The notes under the pieces: generated by a model | What the model was told of the DNA's origin: nothing | What the model saw: only the letters and a program-made list of their open reading frames with translations | Databases searched by the model: none | Program-made: the position numbers and the translations under genes | NCBI RefSeq assembly: GCF_006715485.1 | Contig: NZ_VFNH01000001.1 | Coordinates: forward strand, 1,984,001 to 2,048,000 | From: Herbaspirillum sp. SJZ107 | GTDB lineage: Bacteria > Pseudomonadota > Gammaproteobacteria > Burkholderiales > Burkholderiaceae_D | Reading direction: 5' to 3' | Length of the DNA: 64,000 bases | Shown: piece by piece, positions 8,648 to 16,803 of the stretch | Layout: every line of letters begins with the position of its first letter | Numbering within the stretch: the first letter of the stretch is position 1

Positions 8648-9952
8648 ATGCCACGATTCAAACTGCACGCCCTGATCCTCGCACTGGCCCTCGGCGGCGC
8701 CGGCTTCGCCCACGCCGCCGGCACCGACAAGACCTATCGCTTCGCTTTCGGCCCGGGCAAGGCGCCGGCCGGCTACACCGCAGTCGACAGCAGCGCCTAC
8801 AGCGCCACCCGCGGCTACGGCTTCGAAGCCGGCACCCACGCCGGCAGCACGGCACCCTTCTATTTCAGCGTCGCTCTCCCCGAGGGCAACTACGAGGTGA
8901 CGGTCACCCTTGGCGACGACAAGGCGCCTGCCACGACCACGGTCAAGGCCGAACTGCGCCGCCTGATGCTCGAGAACGTGCAGACCGCGGCCGGCGAGAC
9001 CGTCACGCGTACCTTCACCGTCAACGTGCGCACGCCGGCGATCCCGGCCGCCAACGGCGTCGAGGCGGGCCAGGTCAAGCTGAAGGCGCCGCGCGAGACC
9101 GTGCAGGAAGCCTGGGCCTGGGATGCGCGCCTGACCCTGGAATTCAATGGTGGACTGCATGGCGCGCATCCGGCCGTGCGCAGCATCGAGATCGCGCCGG
9201 CCAACGTGCCGACCCTGTTCCTGCTGGGCGACTCCACCGTCTGCGACCAGCCGAGCGAACCGTACAACAGCTGGGGCCAGATGCTGCCGCGCTTCTTCAA
9301 GCCGGGCATCGCGGTCGCCAACCATGGCGAATCGGGCGAGACCTACCGCGATGCGCTCGCGCGCCGCCGCACCGACAAGATCCTCGCCGCCATGAAGCCT
9401 GGCGACATGCTGGTCATGCAGTTCGGCCACAACGACCAGAAGCAGATCAAGGACGGCAAGGGCGGCCCCTTCACCACCTACAAGGACGAGATCAAGACCC
9501 ACGTCGATGCCGTGCGCGCCCGCGGCGGCCTGCCGGTGATCGTCTCGCCGATGGAGCGGCGGCGCTTCGAGGACGGCAAGCTGGTGCCGACGCTCGCCGA
9601 CTACGCCGAAGCCGCGCGCCAGGCGGCGCAGGAACTGAAGGTGCCCTTCATCGACCTGAACGCCATGAGCAAGACGCTGTACACGGCCCTCGGCCCGGAC
9701 GGCAGCGTGCCCGCCTTTGCCGAACCGCAGCCGGGCAAGCTCGATAACACCCACCACAGCCCCTACGGCAGCTACGAGCTGGCCAAGCTGGTCGTGCTCG
9801 GCCTGCGGCAGGCCGGCCTGCCGGCGGCCCGCTTCATCGTCGACGACTTCCGCTTCGATCCGGCCCACCCGGACCCGGTGGCATCGTTCGCCGTGCCGCC
9901 GAGCCCGCAGGTGACGCTCGAGCGTCCGCTCGGCGACGAGGGCAACAAGTGA
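8648..9952 (+). CDS. Rhamnogalacturonan acetylesterase, CE12 (SGNH hydrolase)
   Basis: The 434-residue protein has a signal peptide (LHALILALALGGAGFAHA). An N-terminal beta-sandwich (about 25-185, YRFAFGPGKAPAGYTAVD) resembles galactose-binding-like modules. The SGNH esterase domain follows with GDSTVCD (catalytic Ser about 196), GHND (260-263) and DNTHHSPYG (Asp/His about 366-370). CE12 enzymes remove acetyl groups from galacturonate in RG-I. ATG 8648 was chosen because GTG codons at 8603 and 8633 add residues before a clear signal peptide; none has a good ribosome site. The stop overlaps the next start (GTGA), so the downstream GH43 gene is coupled. Confidence 0.88.
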   Translation: MPRFKLHALILALALGGAGFAHAAGTDKTYRFAFGPGKAPAGYTAVDSSAYSATRGYGFEAGTHAGSTAPFYFSVALPEGNYEVTVTLGDDKAPATTTVKAELRRLMLENVQTAAGETVTRTFTVNVRTPAIPAANGVEAGQVKLKAPRETVQEAWAWDARLTLEFNGGLHGAHPAVRSIEIAPANVPTLFLLGDSTVCDQPSEPYNSWGQMLPRFFKPGIAVANHGESGETYRDALARRRTDKILAAMKPGDMLVMQFGHNDQKQIKDGKGGPFTTYKDEIKTHVDAVRARGGLPVIVSPMERRRFEDGKLVPTLADYAEAARQAAQELKVPFIDLNAMSKTLYTALGPDGSVPAFAEPQPGKLDNTHHSPYGSYELAKLVVLGLRQAGLPAARFIVDDFRFDPAHPDPVASFAVPPSPQVTLERPLGDEGNK

Positions 9953-10929
9953 GGCCGCGTTTAATAGCCGCTCTGGTGCCTGTTCTAATGGCGTCCTGCG
10001 CCACGCCGCCGGCGCCGCCCGCTGCGGATGCTTACGTCTTCGCCTACTTCACCAGGAACGGCGAAGACGGCCTGCACCTGGCGGCAAGCAGCGACGGCTA
10101 CCATTGGGACAAGCTGAACGGCGGCGCCAGCTACCTGAAGCCGAGCGTCGGCATATCGAAACTGATGCGCGACCCCTGCATCGTGCGCGGCCCGGACGGT
10201 ACATACCACATGGTCTGGACCGCCGGCTGGACCGAGGACGGCATCGGCTATGCGTCGTCGAAGGACCTGGTCCACTGGTCGGCGCAGCGCTACCTGCCGG
10301 TGATGGCCGCCGAGCCAGGCTCGCTGAATGCCTGGGCGCCCGAAATCGCCTGGGACGACAGGCGCGGCGAATTCCTGATCTTCTGGTCGTCCACCGTGCC
10401 CGGCAAATTCCCTGCCGGCGAAGGCCAGGGCGACGGCAAGTACAACCACCGCATCTACGCGACGACCACCAAGGATTTCTCCACCTTCACCCCCACCCGC
10501 CTGTTCTACGACCCCGGCTTCTCGGTGATCGACGCCACCTTCGTGCGGTCGCAGGGGCACGACTGGCTGCTGGTGAAGGACGAAACGCGCAACCCGCCGA
10601 AGAAGTACCTGCAGCTGGCCAGCGCCGGCTCGGTGCAGGGTCCGTTCGGCACGCTGTCCGCCCCGATCACCCCGCCCGGCCTGTGGACCGAGGGTCCGAC
10701 GGCGCTGCAGGTCGGTGCCGACGTCATCCTTTACTATGACGCCTACACCGCCAAGCACTACGGCGCCATGCGCGCGCGCGGCGGTGACCTGACCCGATGG
10801 GAAGACGTCACCGCCCGGATGCGCTTCCCGGACGAAAACACGCCGGTGCGCATGCGCCATGGGACGGCGATCCCGGTGCCGGCGGACGTCATCCAGAATC
10901 TGCGCGCCATGCCTGTACCGGCGCGCTGA
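9949..10929 (+). CDS. GH43-like five-bladed propeller glycosidase, lipoprotein
   Basis: This 326-residue protein starts at GTG in a GTGA overlap with the CE12 stop. It has a lipoprotein signal (MASC, Cys about 17). The five-bladed propeller shows the GH43 triad: MRDPCIVRG (base Asp), SVIDATF (pKa-modulating Asp) and LWTEGPTAL (acid Glu). GH43 enzymes remove arabinose or xylose side chains; with RG-I lyases upstream, an arabinan or galactan side-chain role is plausible. It is the last gene of the operon and converges on the PL22 gene with only 19 bases between stops. The subfamily is not known. Confidence 0.8.
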   Translation: MRPRLIAALVPVLMASCATPPAPPAADAYVFAYFTRNGEDGLHLAASSDGYHWDKLNGGASYLKPSVGISKLMRDPCIVRGPDGTYHMVWTAGWTEDGIGYASSKDLVHWSAQRYLPVMAAEPGSLNAWAPEIAWDDRRGEFLIFWSSTVPGKFPAGEGQGDGKYNHRIYATTTKDFSTFTPTRLFYDPGFSVIDATFVRSQGHDWLLVKDETRNPPKKYLQLASAGSVQGPFGTLSAPITPPGLWTEGPTALQVGADVILYYDAYTAKHYGAMRARGGDLTRWEDVTARMRFPDENTPVRMRHGTAIPVPADVIQNLRAMPVPAR

Positions 10930-10948
10930 TCCGGGAGCGCCCCGGCGC

Positions 10949-12187
10949 TCAGGACGATCCAGCTGCCGGCTTCCGCACCTGCACCGCATAAGTCTCGTGC
11001 CGACCCTCGAAGGTGCCGCCGAACACCACCCACTTGCCGTCCGGCGTGAAGTGCACGTTCGGTTCCAGGTCGCGGTAGCCGTGCGCCTTCATGTTGACCA
11101 GCTTCTCGGACCGGAAGCGCTGGCCATCCGGATAGAAGGCGTAGATCCACATGCCGTCCGGCGCGTGCGCAACCTGGGTCGGATCGCCGCCGTCGCCGGC
11201 GAACAGTTGTTCGCCCGGCGCCACCGCATAATGGATCGACCATTCGTTGGCGCTCAAGGCGTAGCTCGCCACTTCGCGGCCGCTGGCGACGTCGGCGCCG
11301 GCAAGGTAGAAGGTCTGGCCGCGCGGCTTCTGCAGGTCGAACCAGATCGTCCTGCCGTCCGGCGAAAAGCCTTCGTGGCCGGCGATCTCCATCGGCATGG
11401 TCCGCTTGTGCATCAGCGTCGTGGTCTTGTCCTTCAGGTTGTAGCGCCAGATGCGGTCGACCTTGTGCCAGGGGCCTTCGTGGCAGAACATCAGGATGTC
11501 GGGGTCGGTCGGCGAAAACTGGATGTGGCCGAGCCAGTTGTTTTCGCTGTGGACAGTCTTCATCGCGCCGCTCGCGATGTCGATGGTGAAGATACTGTTC
11601 AGCAGATGGGCGTCATAGATGCGGTCGAAGTAGTCGCTTTTCTTCGGATATTTATGGCCGATCTCGATCTGTTCCGGCGCCGCGATGCTCCCTGCCAGCA
11701 CGGTGCCGTCGGCATTGATGGTGGCGAAGCCGCCGCGCTGGCCTTCCGGAAAGGTGTACAGCTTGCGCGTCTTCCTGGTGTCGATGCCGGTCGCGTACAG
11801 CGTGTCGCCGGCCTGGTACAGCACTTCGCGGGTGCGGCGCGCGATCATCGGCAGCACGCGCTTGGGTGCCGGGTCGTTCGTGATCTGCTCGGTTTTCCCG
11901 TCCTTCAGGTTCAGCGTGAACGCCTGGGCGACGCCGTCTACCTGGTTGACGAACACCATGCGGTCGCCTTCGCTGCCCTGCTGGGCGATGAAGGGGTTGT
12001 TATGAAAATACCAGTTCGCAATCGGGCCGGTGGGGCCGGACAGGCGGCGCACCAGGTGGCCGGTATCCTTGTCGATCCATTCCGCGGGCATCGGCTTTTG
12101 CGAGCCGGTCACCAGCACCTGCTGGGCCAGCGCCGCCTGGGACAGCAGCGCTGCCAGCGCCAGCGTGACGATCCTGTTCATCTTCAT
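10949..12187 (-). CDS. Oligogalacturonate lyase, PL22
   Basis: The 412-residue protein has a signal peptide (IVTLALAALLSQAALAQQ) and the PL22 seven-bladed propeller. The signature HIQFSPTDPDILMFCHEGPW followed by HKVDRIW lies near residues 215-242, then HEGFSPDG and LEPNVHFTPDGKWVVFGG, which hold the metal-binding histidines of the family. PL22 splits short oligogalacturonides into unsaturated monomers. Many PL22 enzymes are cytoplasmic, so the signal peptide suggests periplasmic action here. The start at 12187 has GGAGACGCGG upstream. It is the last gene of the six-gene minus-strand operon, 26 bases after GH95. Confidence 0.87.
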   Translation of the reverse strand: MKMNRIVTLALAALLSQAALAQQVLVTGSQKPMPAEWIDKDTGHLVRRLSGPTGPIANWYFHNNPFIAQQGSEGDRMVFVNQVDGVAQAFTLNLKDGKTEQITNDPAPKRVLPMIARRTREVLYQAGDTLYATGIDTRKTRKLYTFPEGQRGGFATINADGTVLAGSIAAPEQIEIGHKYPKKSDYFDRIYDAHLLNSIFTIDIASGAMKTVHSENNWLGHIQFSPTDPDILMFCHEGPWHKVDRIWRYNLKDKTTTLMHKRTMPMEIAGHEGFSPDGRTIWFDLQKPRGQTFYLAGADVASGREVASYALSANEWSIHYAVAPGEQLFAGDGGDPTQVAHAPDGMWIYAFYPDGQRFRSEKLVNMKAHGYRDLEPNVHFTPDGKWVVFGGTFEGRHETYAVQVRKPAAGSS

Positions 12188-12213
12188 CCGCGTCTCCGTC
12201 TATATATATGTGT

Positions 12214-14673
12214 TCAGCCGGGCACCACGCGGTAGCGCGCGCCCTTGCGGGTGTCGAAGGTCAGCGTGTAGCCAAGGGCCGACTTCTGGCTGCGCAGCTT
12301 GAGCGCCGGGATCGCGATCGGCGTCGCGCTGCGGATGGTGCACTGGCCGCCAAGGCGCGACAGCACCTCGCCCGACGCCAGCCTGCCACCCTGCCATGCG
12401 ATGTCGACCACGAAGTTGCCGCGCCCGACCAGCCCGCGCACGCTGCCGCTGGCCCACGCCGCCGGCATGGCGGGCAGCAGGTGCAGTTCGCCGTTCTGGC
12501 TTTGCAGCAGCATCTCGATCACGCCGGCGGTGCCGGCGAAATTGCCGTCGATCTGGAATGGCGGATGCGCATCGAACAGGTTCGGGTAGGCGCCGCCGTG
12601 GCCGCTCCATGCGGGGTCGCTGTCCTTCGTGAGTCGCAGCAGGTTGCGGAACAGCGCGTAGGCGTGATCGCCGTCGAGGAGGCGCGCCCAGAAATTGACC
12701 TTCCAGGCCAGCGACCAGCCGGTGCCGTCGTCGCCGCGCAGTTCCAGCGTACGGCGCGCGGCGCGCGCCAGGTCCGGCGTCGCCAGCGGCGAGATCTCGC
12801 GCGCCGGGTGCAGCGCGTACAGCTGCGACACGTGGCGGTGGTGCGGCTCGACCTCATCGAAGTCGAGGTTCCATTCCTGCAGCTGGCCGCGCGCGCCGAC
12901 CTGGAACGGCAGCAGCCTGGCCCGCGCCGCCGCGATGCGCGCGCGGAAGTCCGCGTCCACGCCGAGCGCCGCGCCCGCCGCGGTCACGTTGGTGAACAGG
13001 TCGCGCACGATGCCCATGTCCATGGTCGAACCCATGGTGACGCTGTTTTCCTTGCCGTCGCCATAGCGGAACACGTTTTCGGGCGAGGTCGAGGGCATCG
13101 TCACCAGACGGCCCTGCGCGTCTTCCTGCAGCCAGCCGAGCATGAATTCGGCGGCGCCCTTCATGACCGGATAGGTACTGCGCAGGTACTCTTTATCGCC
13201 GCTGAACTGGTAGTGCTCCCACAGGTGCCGGCTCAGCCAGGCACTGCCCATGTACCAGTTGGCCCATTTGGGGTCACCGTGGCCGAGGTCGCCGACCGGA
13301 TTGCTGGCGGCCCAGATGTCCGAATTGTGGTGCACCACCCAGCCCGGCAGACGGTAGTAGGATTGCGCGGTCTCGGCGCCGGTGACGGCCAGATGGCGGA
13401 CCAGACCGTCGAGCGGCGTGAACATCTCGCTCAGGTTGGCCGCCTCGACCGGCCAGTAATTCATCTGCAGGTTGATGTTGGTGGTGTAGTTGCTGCTCCA
13501 CGGCGGCCGGACATCCTTGTTCCAGATGCCCTGCAGATTGGCCGGCGCATCCTTCGTGCGCGAGGATGCCGTCAAGAGGTAGCGGCCGAACTGGAAGTAC
13601 AGCGCTTCCAGCTGCGGATCGCGGCCGCCGCGCGCGTAGTCTTCGAGCCGGCGGTCGGTCGGCAGCGCGCTGCGGTCCGCGCCATCTGTGCCGCCCAGGC
13701 GCAGGTCGACGCGGTCGAAGTAGCTGCGCACGTCGGCCACGTGCTCGGCGCGCAGGGCGGCGTACGATTTGCCGGCCGCCGTGCGCAGCGGCGCCGTGGC
13801 CAGCGCATGCTCGTCGCGGCCGGCGCTGTCGGGACATTTGTCGAAGCCGGCGAAACTGGTGGCGGCCGACACCAGCAAGACCACCTCGCTGGCGCCGCGG
13901 ATCTGCAGCTTGCCATCGGCTGCTTCCAGCGTGCCGTCCTGGATACGCGGCTGTACCACGGTCTCGAAGCGCATGCCGCGGCAGCCGGCCGGGTCGTCGT
14001 ACACGACCGGCTCGGACGGCCCCTTGTAGTAATTCGGATCGACGCGGGCCGGCGCCTTGCCGCGCAAAACGATGGCGCCGTCCTGTGCCTGGCCGGCGAA
14101 CCGCAGCTGGCTGCTGGCGCCAATGTCGAGCGACAGCGCACGCGGCCGGTCGGCGCTGATGCGCACCACGATCACCTGGCCGGGTGCCGAAGCGAAGACC
14201 TCGCGCCGGTAATTGACGCCGCCGGCGCTGAAACGGGTGGTGGCGATGCCGTCGCGGATGTCCAGGTCGCGGTAGTAGGACGCTACCTGACCGACGCCTT
14301 GCTGGTGGATGCGCAGGTCGGCCAGCGGCAGGTAGCTTTCGCTGTAGCGGCCCTGCATCTTCGTCAGGATGCCGGCGGCGCCCGCATAGTCGCCTGCCTT
14401 CAGCGCGGCGCGTGCCGGCGCGAGCTGGGCGTAGGCACCCGGGTTGACGTTCGGGCTGACCGGGCCGCCGCTCCACAGCGTGGCCTCGTTCAGCTGCAGC
14501 AGTTCGTCGGCGGTATTCCCGAACACCATCGCCCCGAGGCGGCCGTTGCCGACCGGGAGGGCTTCGGTCCAGGTCGACGCCGGCTTGTCGTAGTGGAGCG
14601 TGTATGCTCCCTGCGCCGGCGCCTTCAGCGGCACCAGCGCCGCCGCCAGCAGCGAAACAACGGCGATCTTCAT
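12214..14673 (-). CDS. GH95 alpha-L-fucosidase/alpha-L-galactosidase family protein
   Basis: The 819-residue protein, the usual GH95 size, has a signal peptide (IAVVSLLAAALVPLKAPAQ). It begins LHYDKPASTWTEALPVGNGR and keeps the GH95 landmarks: the Asn pair in TNINLQMNYWPVE, the acid Glu in TMPSTSPENVF, DFDEVEPHHRHVSQLYALHP, and NFAGTAGVIEMLLQSQNGELHLLPAMPAA (seen as shorter blocks). The family includes alpha-1,2-L-fucosidases and alpha-L-galactosidases; in an RG-I operon, removal of terminal fucose or L-galactose from side chains is likely. It starts by ATGA overlap with the GH105 stop. The open frame runs much further upstream but that is the GH105 gene in another frame. Confidence 0.87.
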   Translation of the reverse strand: MKIAVVSLLAAALVPLKAPAQGAYTLHYDKPASTWTEALPVGNGRLGAMVFGNTADELLQLNEATLWSGGPVSPNVNPGAYAQLAPARAALKAGDYAGAAGILTKMQGRYSESYLPLADLRIHQQGVGQVASYYRDLDIRDGIATTRFSAGGVNYRREVFASAPGQVIVVRISADRPRALSLDIGASSQLRFAGQAQDGAIVLRGKAPARVDPNYYKGPSEPVVYDDPAGCRGMRFETVVQPRIQDGTLEAADGKLQIRGASEVVLLVSAATSFAGFDKCPDSAGRDEHALATAPLRTAAGKSYAALRAEHVADVRSYFDRVDLRLGGTDGADRSALPTDRRLEDYARGGRDPQLEALYFQFGRYLLTASSRTKDAPANLQGIWNKDVRPPWSSNYTTNINLQMNYWPVEAANLSEMFTPLDGLVRHLAVTGAETAQSYYRLPGWVVHHNSDIWAASNPVGDLGHGDPKWANWYMGSAWLSRHLWEHYQFSGDKEYLRSTYPVMKGAAEFMLGWLQEDAQGRLVTMPSTSPENVFRYGDGKENSVTMGSTMDMGIVRDLFTNVTAAGAALGVDADFRARIAAARARLLPFQVGARGQLQEWNLDFDEVEPHHRHVSQLYALHPAREISPLATPDLARAARRTLELRGDDGTGWSLAWKVNFWARLLDGDHAYALFRNLLRLTKDSDPAWSGHGGAYPNLFDAHPPFQIDGNFAGTAGVIEMLLQSQNGELHLLPAMPAAWASGSVRGLVGRGNFVVDIAWQGGRLASGEVLSRLGGQCTIRSATPIAIPALKLRSQKSALGYTLTFDTRKGARYRVVPG

Positions 14674-16085
14674 TGGCGCACGCCCTGGTACATCAGGCCG
14701 CTGTCGTTCAGGCCGAACCTGAACTTCCTGTTCATCTCGATGATCTCGGCGCCGGCCAGCAGCGCCGGGCCGTAGCCGTGCGCCGCCTTGACGCTGGTCG
14801 GGCGGAACGCATAGAAGGCCGGGTCGAAGGCCATGCCGGTACCGACGCAGATGCCCTCGATCTGGCCGGCGTTCGTCACCTTGCTGGCCACCGCGTTCCA
14901 GGCCAGGTTGGCCATCGGACCGTACATCTGGGCGTCGACATAGCCGCGGTTGACGGCGCGCGCGATCGCGTAGGTATAGATCGCGGTGGCCGAGGTCTCC
15001 TGGTAGGTGTCGTCGCGGTCGATCAGCTGGTGCCAGAAGCCTTCCTTGGTCTGGTACGAAGCGAGGCCCTTGATGTGGGCGCGCAGCTGGTCCAGCACCG
15101 GCTTGTAGCCCCTGTGTTCCTTCGGCAGCACTTCCAGCACCTCGACCATGGCCATCACCGCCCAGCCGTTGGCGCGCGCCCAGTGGAATTCGGGGTGGTC
15201 GCGCATGCCCTCCACATAGCCGTGCATGTAGATACCGAGCTGCGGGTTGAACATGCGCTTCGAGAACTGCAGCACCTGGTTGACGGCGTCGTCGTAGTGC
15301 CTGCGGTCTCCGGTCGTCTTGCCGAGGTAAGCCATGGTCGGCACGCCCATGAACATGTCGTCCAGCCACAGTGTGTCGGGCAGCGGGCGCATCTTGACAC
15401 CACCCTTGCCGTCCGGCCCGCCGCGCGCCAGGGTGCCATCCTTCAGCCGGTATTCCTGTTTCGTCACGAAGTCGCCGCAGATGCCGATCATCTGCGTGTA
15501 GTCGACCTTGATGCCCGCCAGCTGCGCCTTCAGGAAGCTGTGGCACAGCGCGCCGGCGTCGTCGAGCGCGTGCGGGTTCAGGAAGCTCTTGATCGGCGCA
15601 TGCGCGTTCTGCAGGTCGGCGCGCACGGTGGGCAGGTAGGTGCGCGTGAGCCGGGCCAGCAGCCCGTGACGCCGGCTGACGTAATCGAGGTAGCGCCCGT
15701 CGCCGGTGGCGGCGCCGGCGGCCAGCATGCCGGTATAGGTGACGCCCCATTCGTAGCTGGTGAGACGGAAGTCGCCCGGCTTCAGTACCGCGTCCGGATC
15801 GGGCTTCGTCAGGTCGGTGATGGCGGCGCCGCTCGTCTTGCCGACGATTTCCGCCGGCGTGGTGCGGTCGAGGTAAGCGAAGACGCGGTCGAGCACCGCC
15901 TTGACCTCGGCGGCTTCCATTACCCGGTAAGGGGTCGGGTACTTGACCTCGAGCGCGTGCAGCATGGCGTCGGCGGCGGCCGGGCCCTTTTCCTGCGGTG
16001 GCGGCGCTTCCTGGGCCGCGGCGTGCAACGCCAGCGGAATGAGTGCAGCGAGGAGCGTCGTGCGCAGTAGCGGGGCTTTCATCAA
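14670..16085 (-). CDS. GH105 unsaturated rhamnogalacturonyl hydrolase
   Basis: The 471-residue protein has a signal peptide (LLRTTLLAALIPLALHAAA) and an (alpha/alpha)6-barrel sequence of GH105. LWLDDMFMGVP holds the catalytic Asp, and WHQLIDRDDTYQETSATAIY followed by TYAIARAVNRGYVD is the typical late motif. GH105 removes the unsaturated uronate left on lyase products. At 471 residues it is longer than the usual 370-400, because of an N-terminal extension and an insert near KQEYRLKDGTLARGG. CGGAGACCCGTTG precedes the ATG. It lies 12 bases after the DUF6250 stop and overlaps GH95 by 4 bases. Confidence 0.87.
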   Translation of the reverse strand: MMKAPLLRTTLLAALIPLALHAAAQEAPPPQEKGPAAADAMLHALEVKYPTPYRVMEAAEVKAVLDRVFAYLDRTTPAEIVGKTSGAAITDLTKPDPDAVLKPGDFRLTSYEWGVTYTGMLAAGAATGDGRYLDYVSRRHGLLARLTRTYLPTVRADLQNAHAPIKSFLNPHALDDAGALCHSFLKAQLAGIKVDYTQMIGICGDFVTKQEYRLKDGTLARGGPDGKGGVKMRPLPDTLWLDDMFMGVPTMAYLGKTTGDRRHYDDAVNQVLQFSKRMFNPQLGIYMHGYVEGMRDHPEFHWARANGWAVMAMVEVLEVLPKEHRGYKPVLDQLRAHIKGLASYQTKEGFWHQLIDRDDTYQETSATAIYTYAIARAVNRGYVDAQMYGPMANLAWNAVASKVTNAGQIEGICVGTGMAFDPAFYAFRPTSVKAAHGYGPALLAGAEIIEMNRKFRFGLNDSGLMYQGVRQ

Positions 16086-16097
16086 CGGGTCTCCGTA

Positions 16098-16793
16098 TTA
16101 TTGTAGTTGGTAGATTGTAAGGTCATCCACGGTCTGGCGCGACCAGGTGGTGCGCAGGCCGAAATAGCCGCCGGTGAGCGGCCGCGGATCGCGGTAATTG
16201 AACCATTCCTGGCCGTCGACGCGCATCCGCGTGCAGCCCTTGTAGACGGCAATCTCGATGGCATAGTCGCGGTTGGGCGCGAGCAGGTGGGCCTTGTCCT
16301 TGTACTCGGCCAGCAGCACCCGCTCGCCGTTGCCGTAGCGGCGCAGGCGCGTGGTGCTGTTGGTGTTGCCGCCGATGCCGACGTAGTACAGTTCGAGGTC
16401 GTCGTAGTCCTCGAACTTGCCCGAGCGGGTGAACAGAGATGCCTGCTGCGGATCGCGCGCCATCCAGAAGTGGTTGAAGTCGGACAGGCGGTCGTTCTTG
16501 CCGCCGTCGACCACCACGCGCCGGGTGTAGGTGATCAGGATGTCGCCCGACAGCGGCTTGTCGAGCCAGACGGTAGCGCCGCTGTCGACGTCCATCAGCA
16601 GGCGGCCGTCGCGGGTCTCGACCGTGTTGCCCGGTTTCGCGGCGTATTCGGCAACGTAGCCTTTCAACGGGCCGCTGAAATCGTCGTGGTGGATCAGCGC
16701 GCCGCGCCGGCCCCAGTCGGTGCAGGCCGGCGCCGCGGCCTGGGTGGCGCCGGCGGCGCATGCAAGGACGGCGGCAAGGAGCTGCGTCTTCAT
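16098..16793 (-). CDS. DUF6250 family secreted protein
   Basis: This 231-residue protein has a signal peptide (LLAAVLACAAGATQAAA). Its sequence fits DUF6250, a concanavalin A-like beta-sandwich: GRLLMDVDSGATVWLDKPL, NDRLSDFNHFWMARDP, YDDLELYYVGIGGNTNSTTR and TGGYFGLRTTWS. Conserved Trp, Asp and Asn residues suggest a carbohydrate-binding or lyase-like surface. I know of no assigned reaction. GAGGAGCGCGAC precedes the ATG, and it lies between the PL26 and GH105 genes of one operon, which points to RG-I. The family recognition is from memory of the motif set. Confidence 0.7.
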   Translation of the reverse strand: MKTQLLAAVLACAAGATQAAAPACTDWGRRGALIHHDDFSGPLKGYVAEYAAKPGNTVETRDGRLLMDVDSGATVWLDKPLSGDILITYTRRVVVDGGKNDRLSDFNHFWMARDPQQASLFTRSGKFEDYDDLELYYVGIGGNTNSTTRLRRYGNGERVLLAEYKDKAHLLAPNRDYAIEIAVYKGCTRMRVDGQEWFNYRDPRPLTGGYFGLRTTWSRQTVDDLTIYQLQ

Positions 16794-16803
16794 GTCGCGC
16801 TCC

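Noticed and set aside
12208..14775. 855-residue open frame on the plus strand across GH95
   Set aside because: It is the antisense shadow of GH95, which has a signal peptide, full family motifs and operon overlaps; the plus frame has only Ala/Arg/Gly-rich low-information sequence.
14674..15750. N-terminal 359 residues of the long minus frame ahead of GH95
   Set aside because: This part is the GH105 gene read in another frame. GH95 begins at the ATGA overlap (14673) with its own signal peptide.
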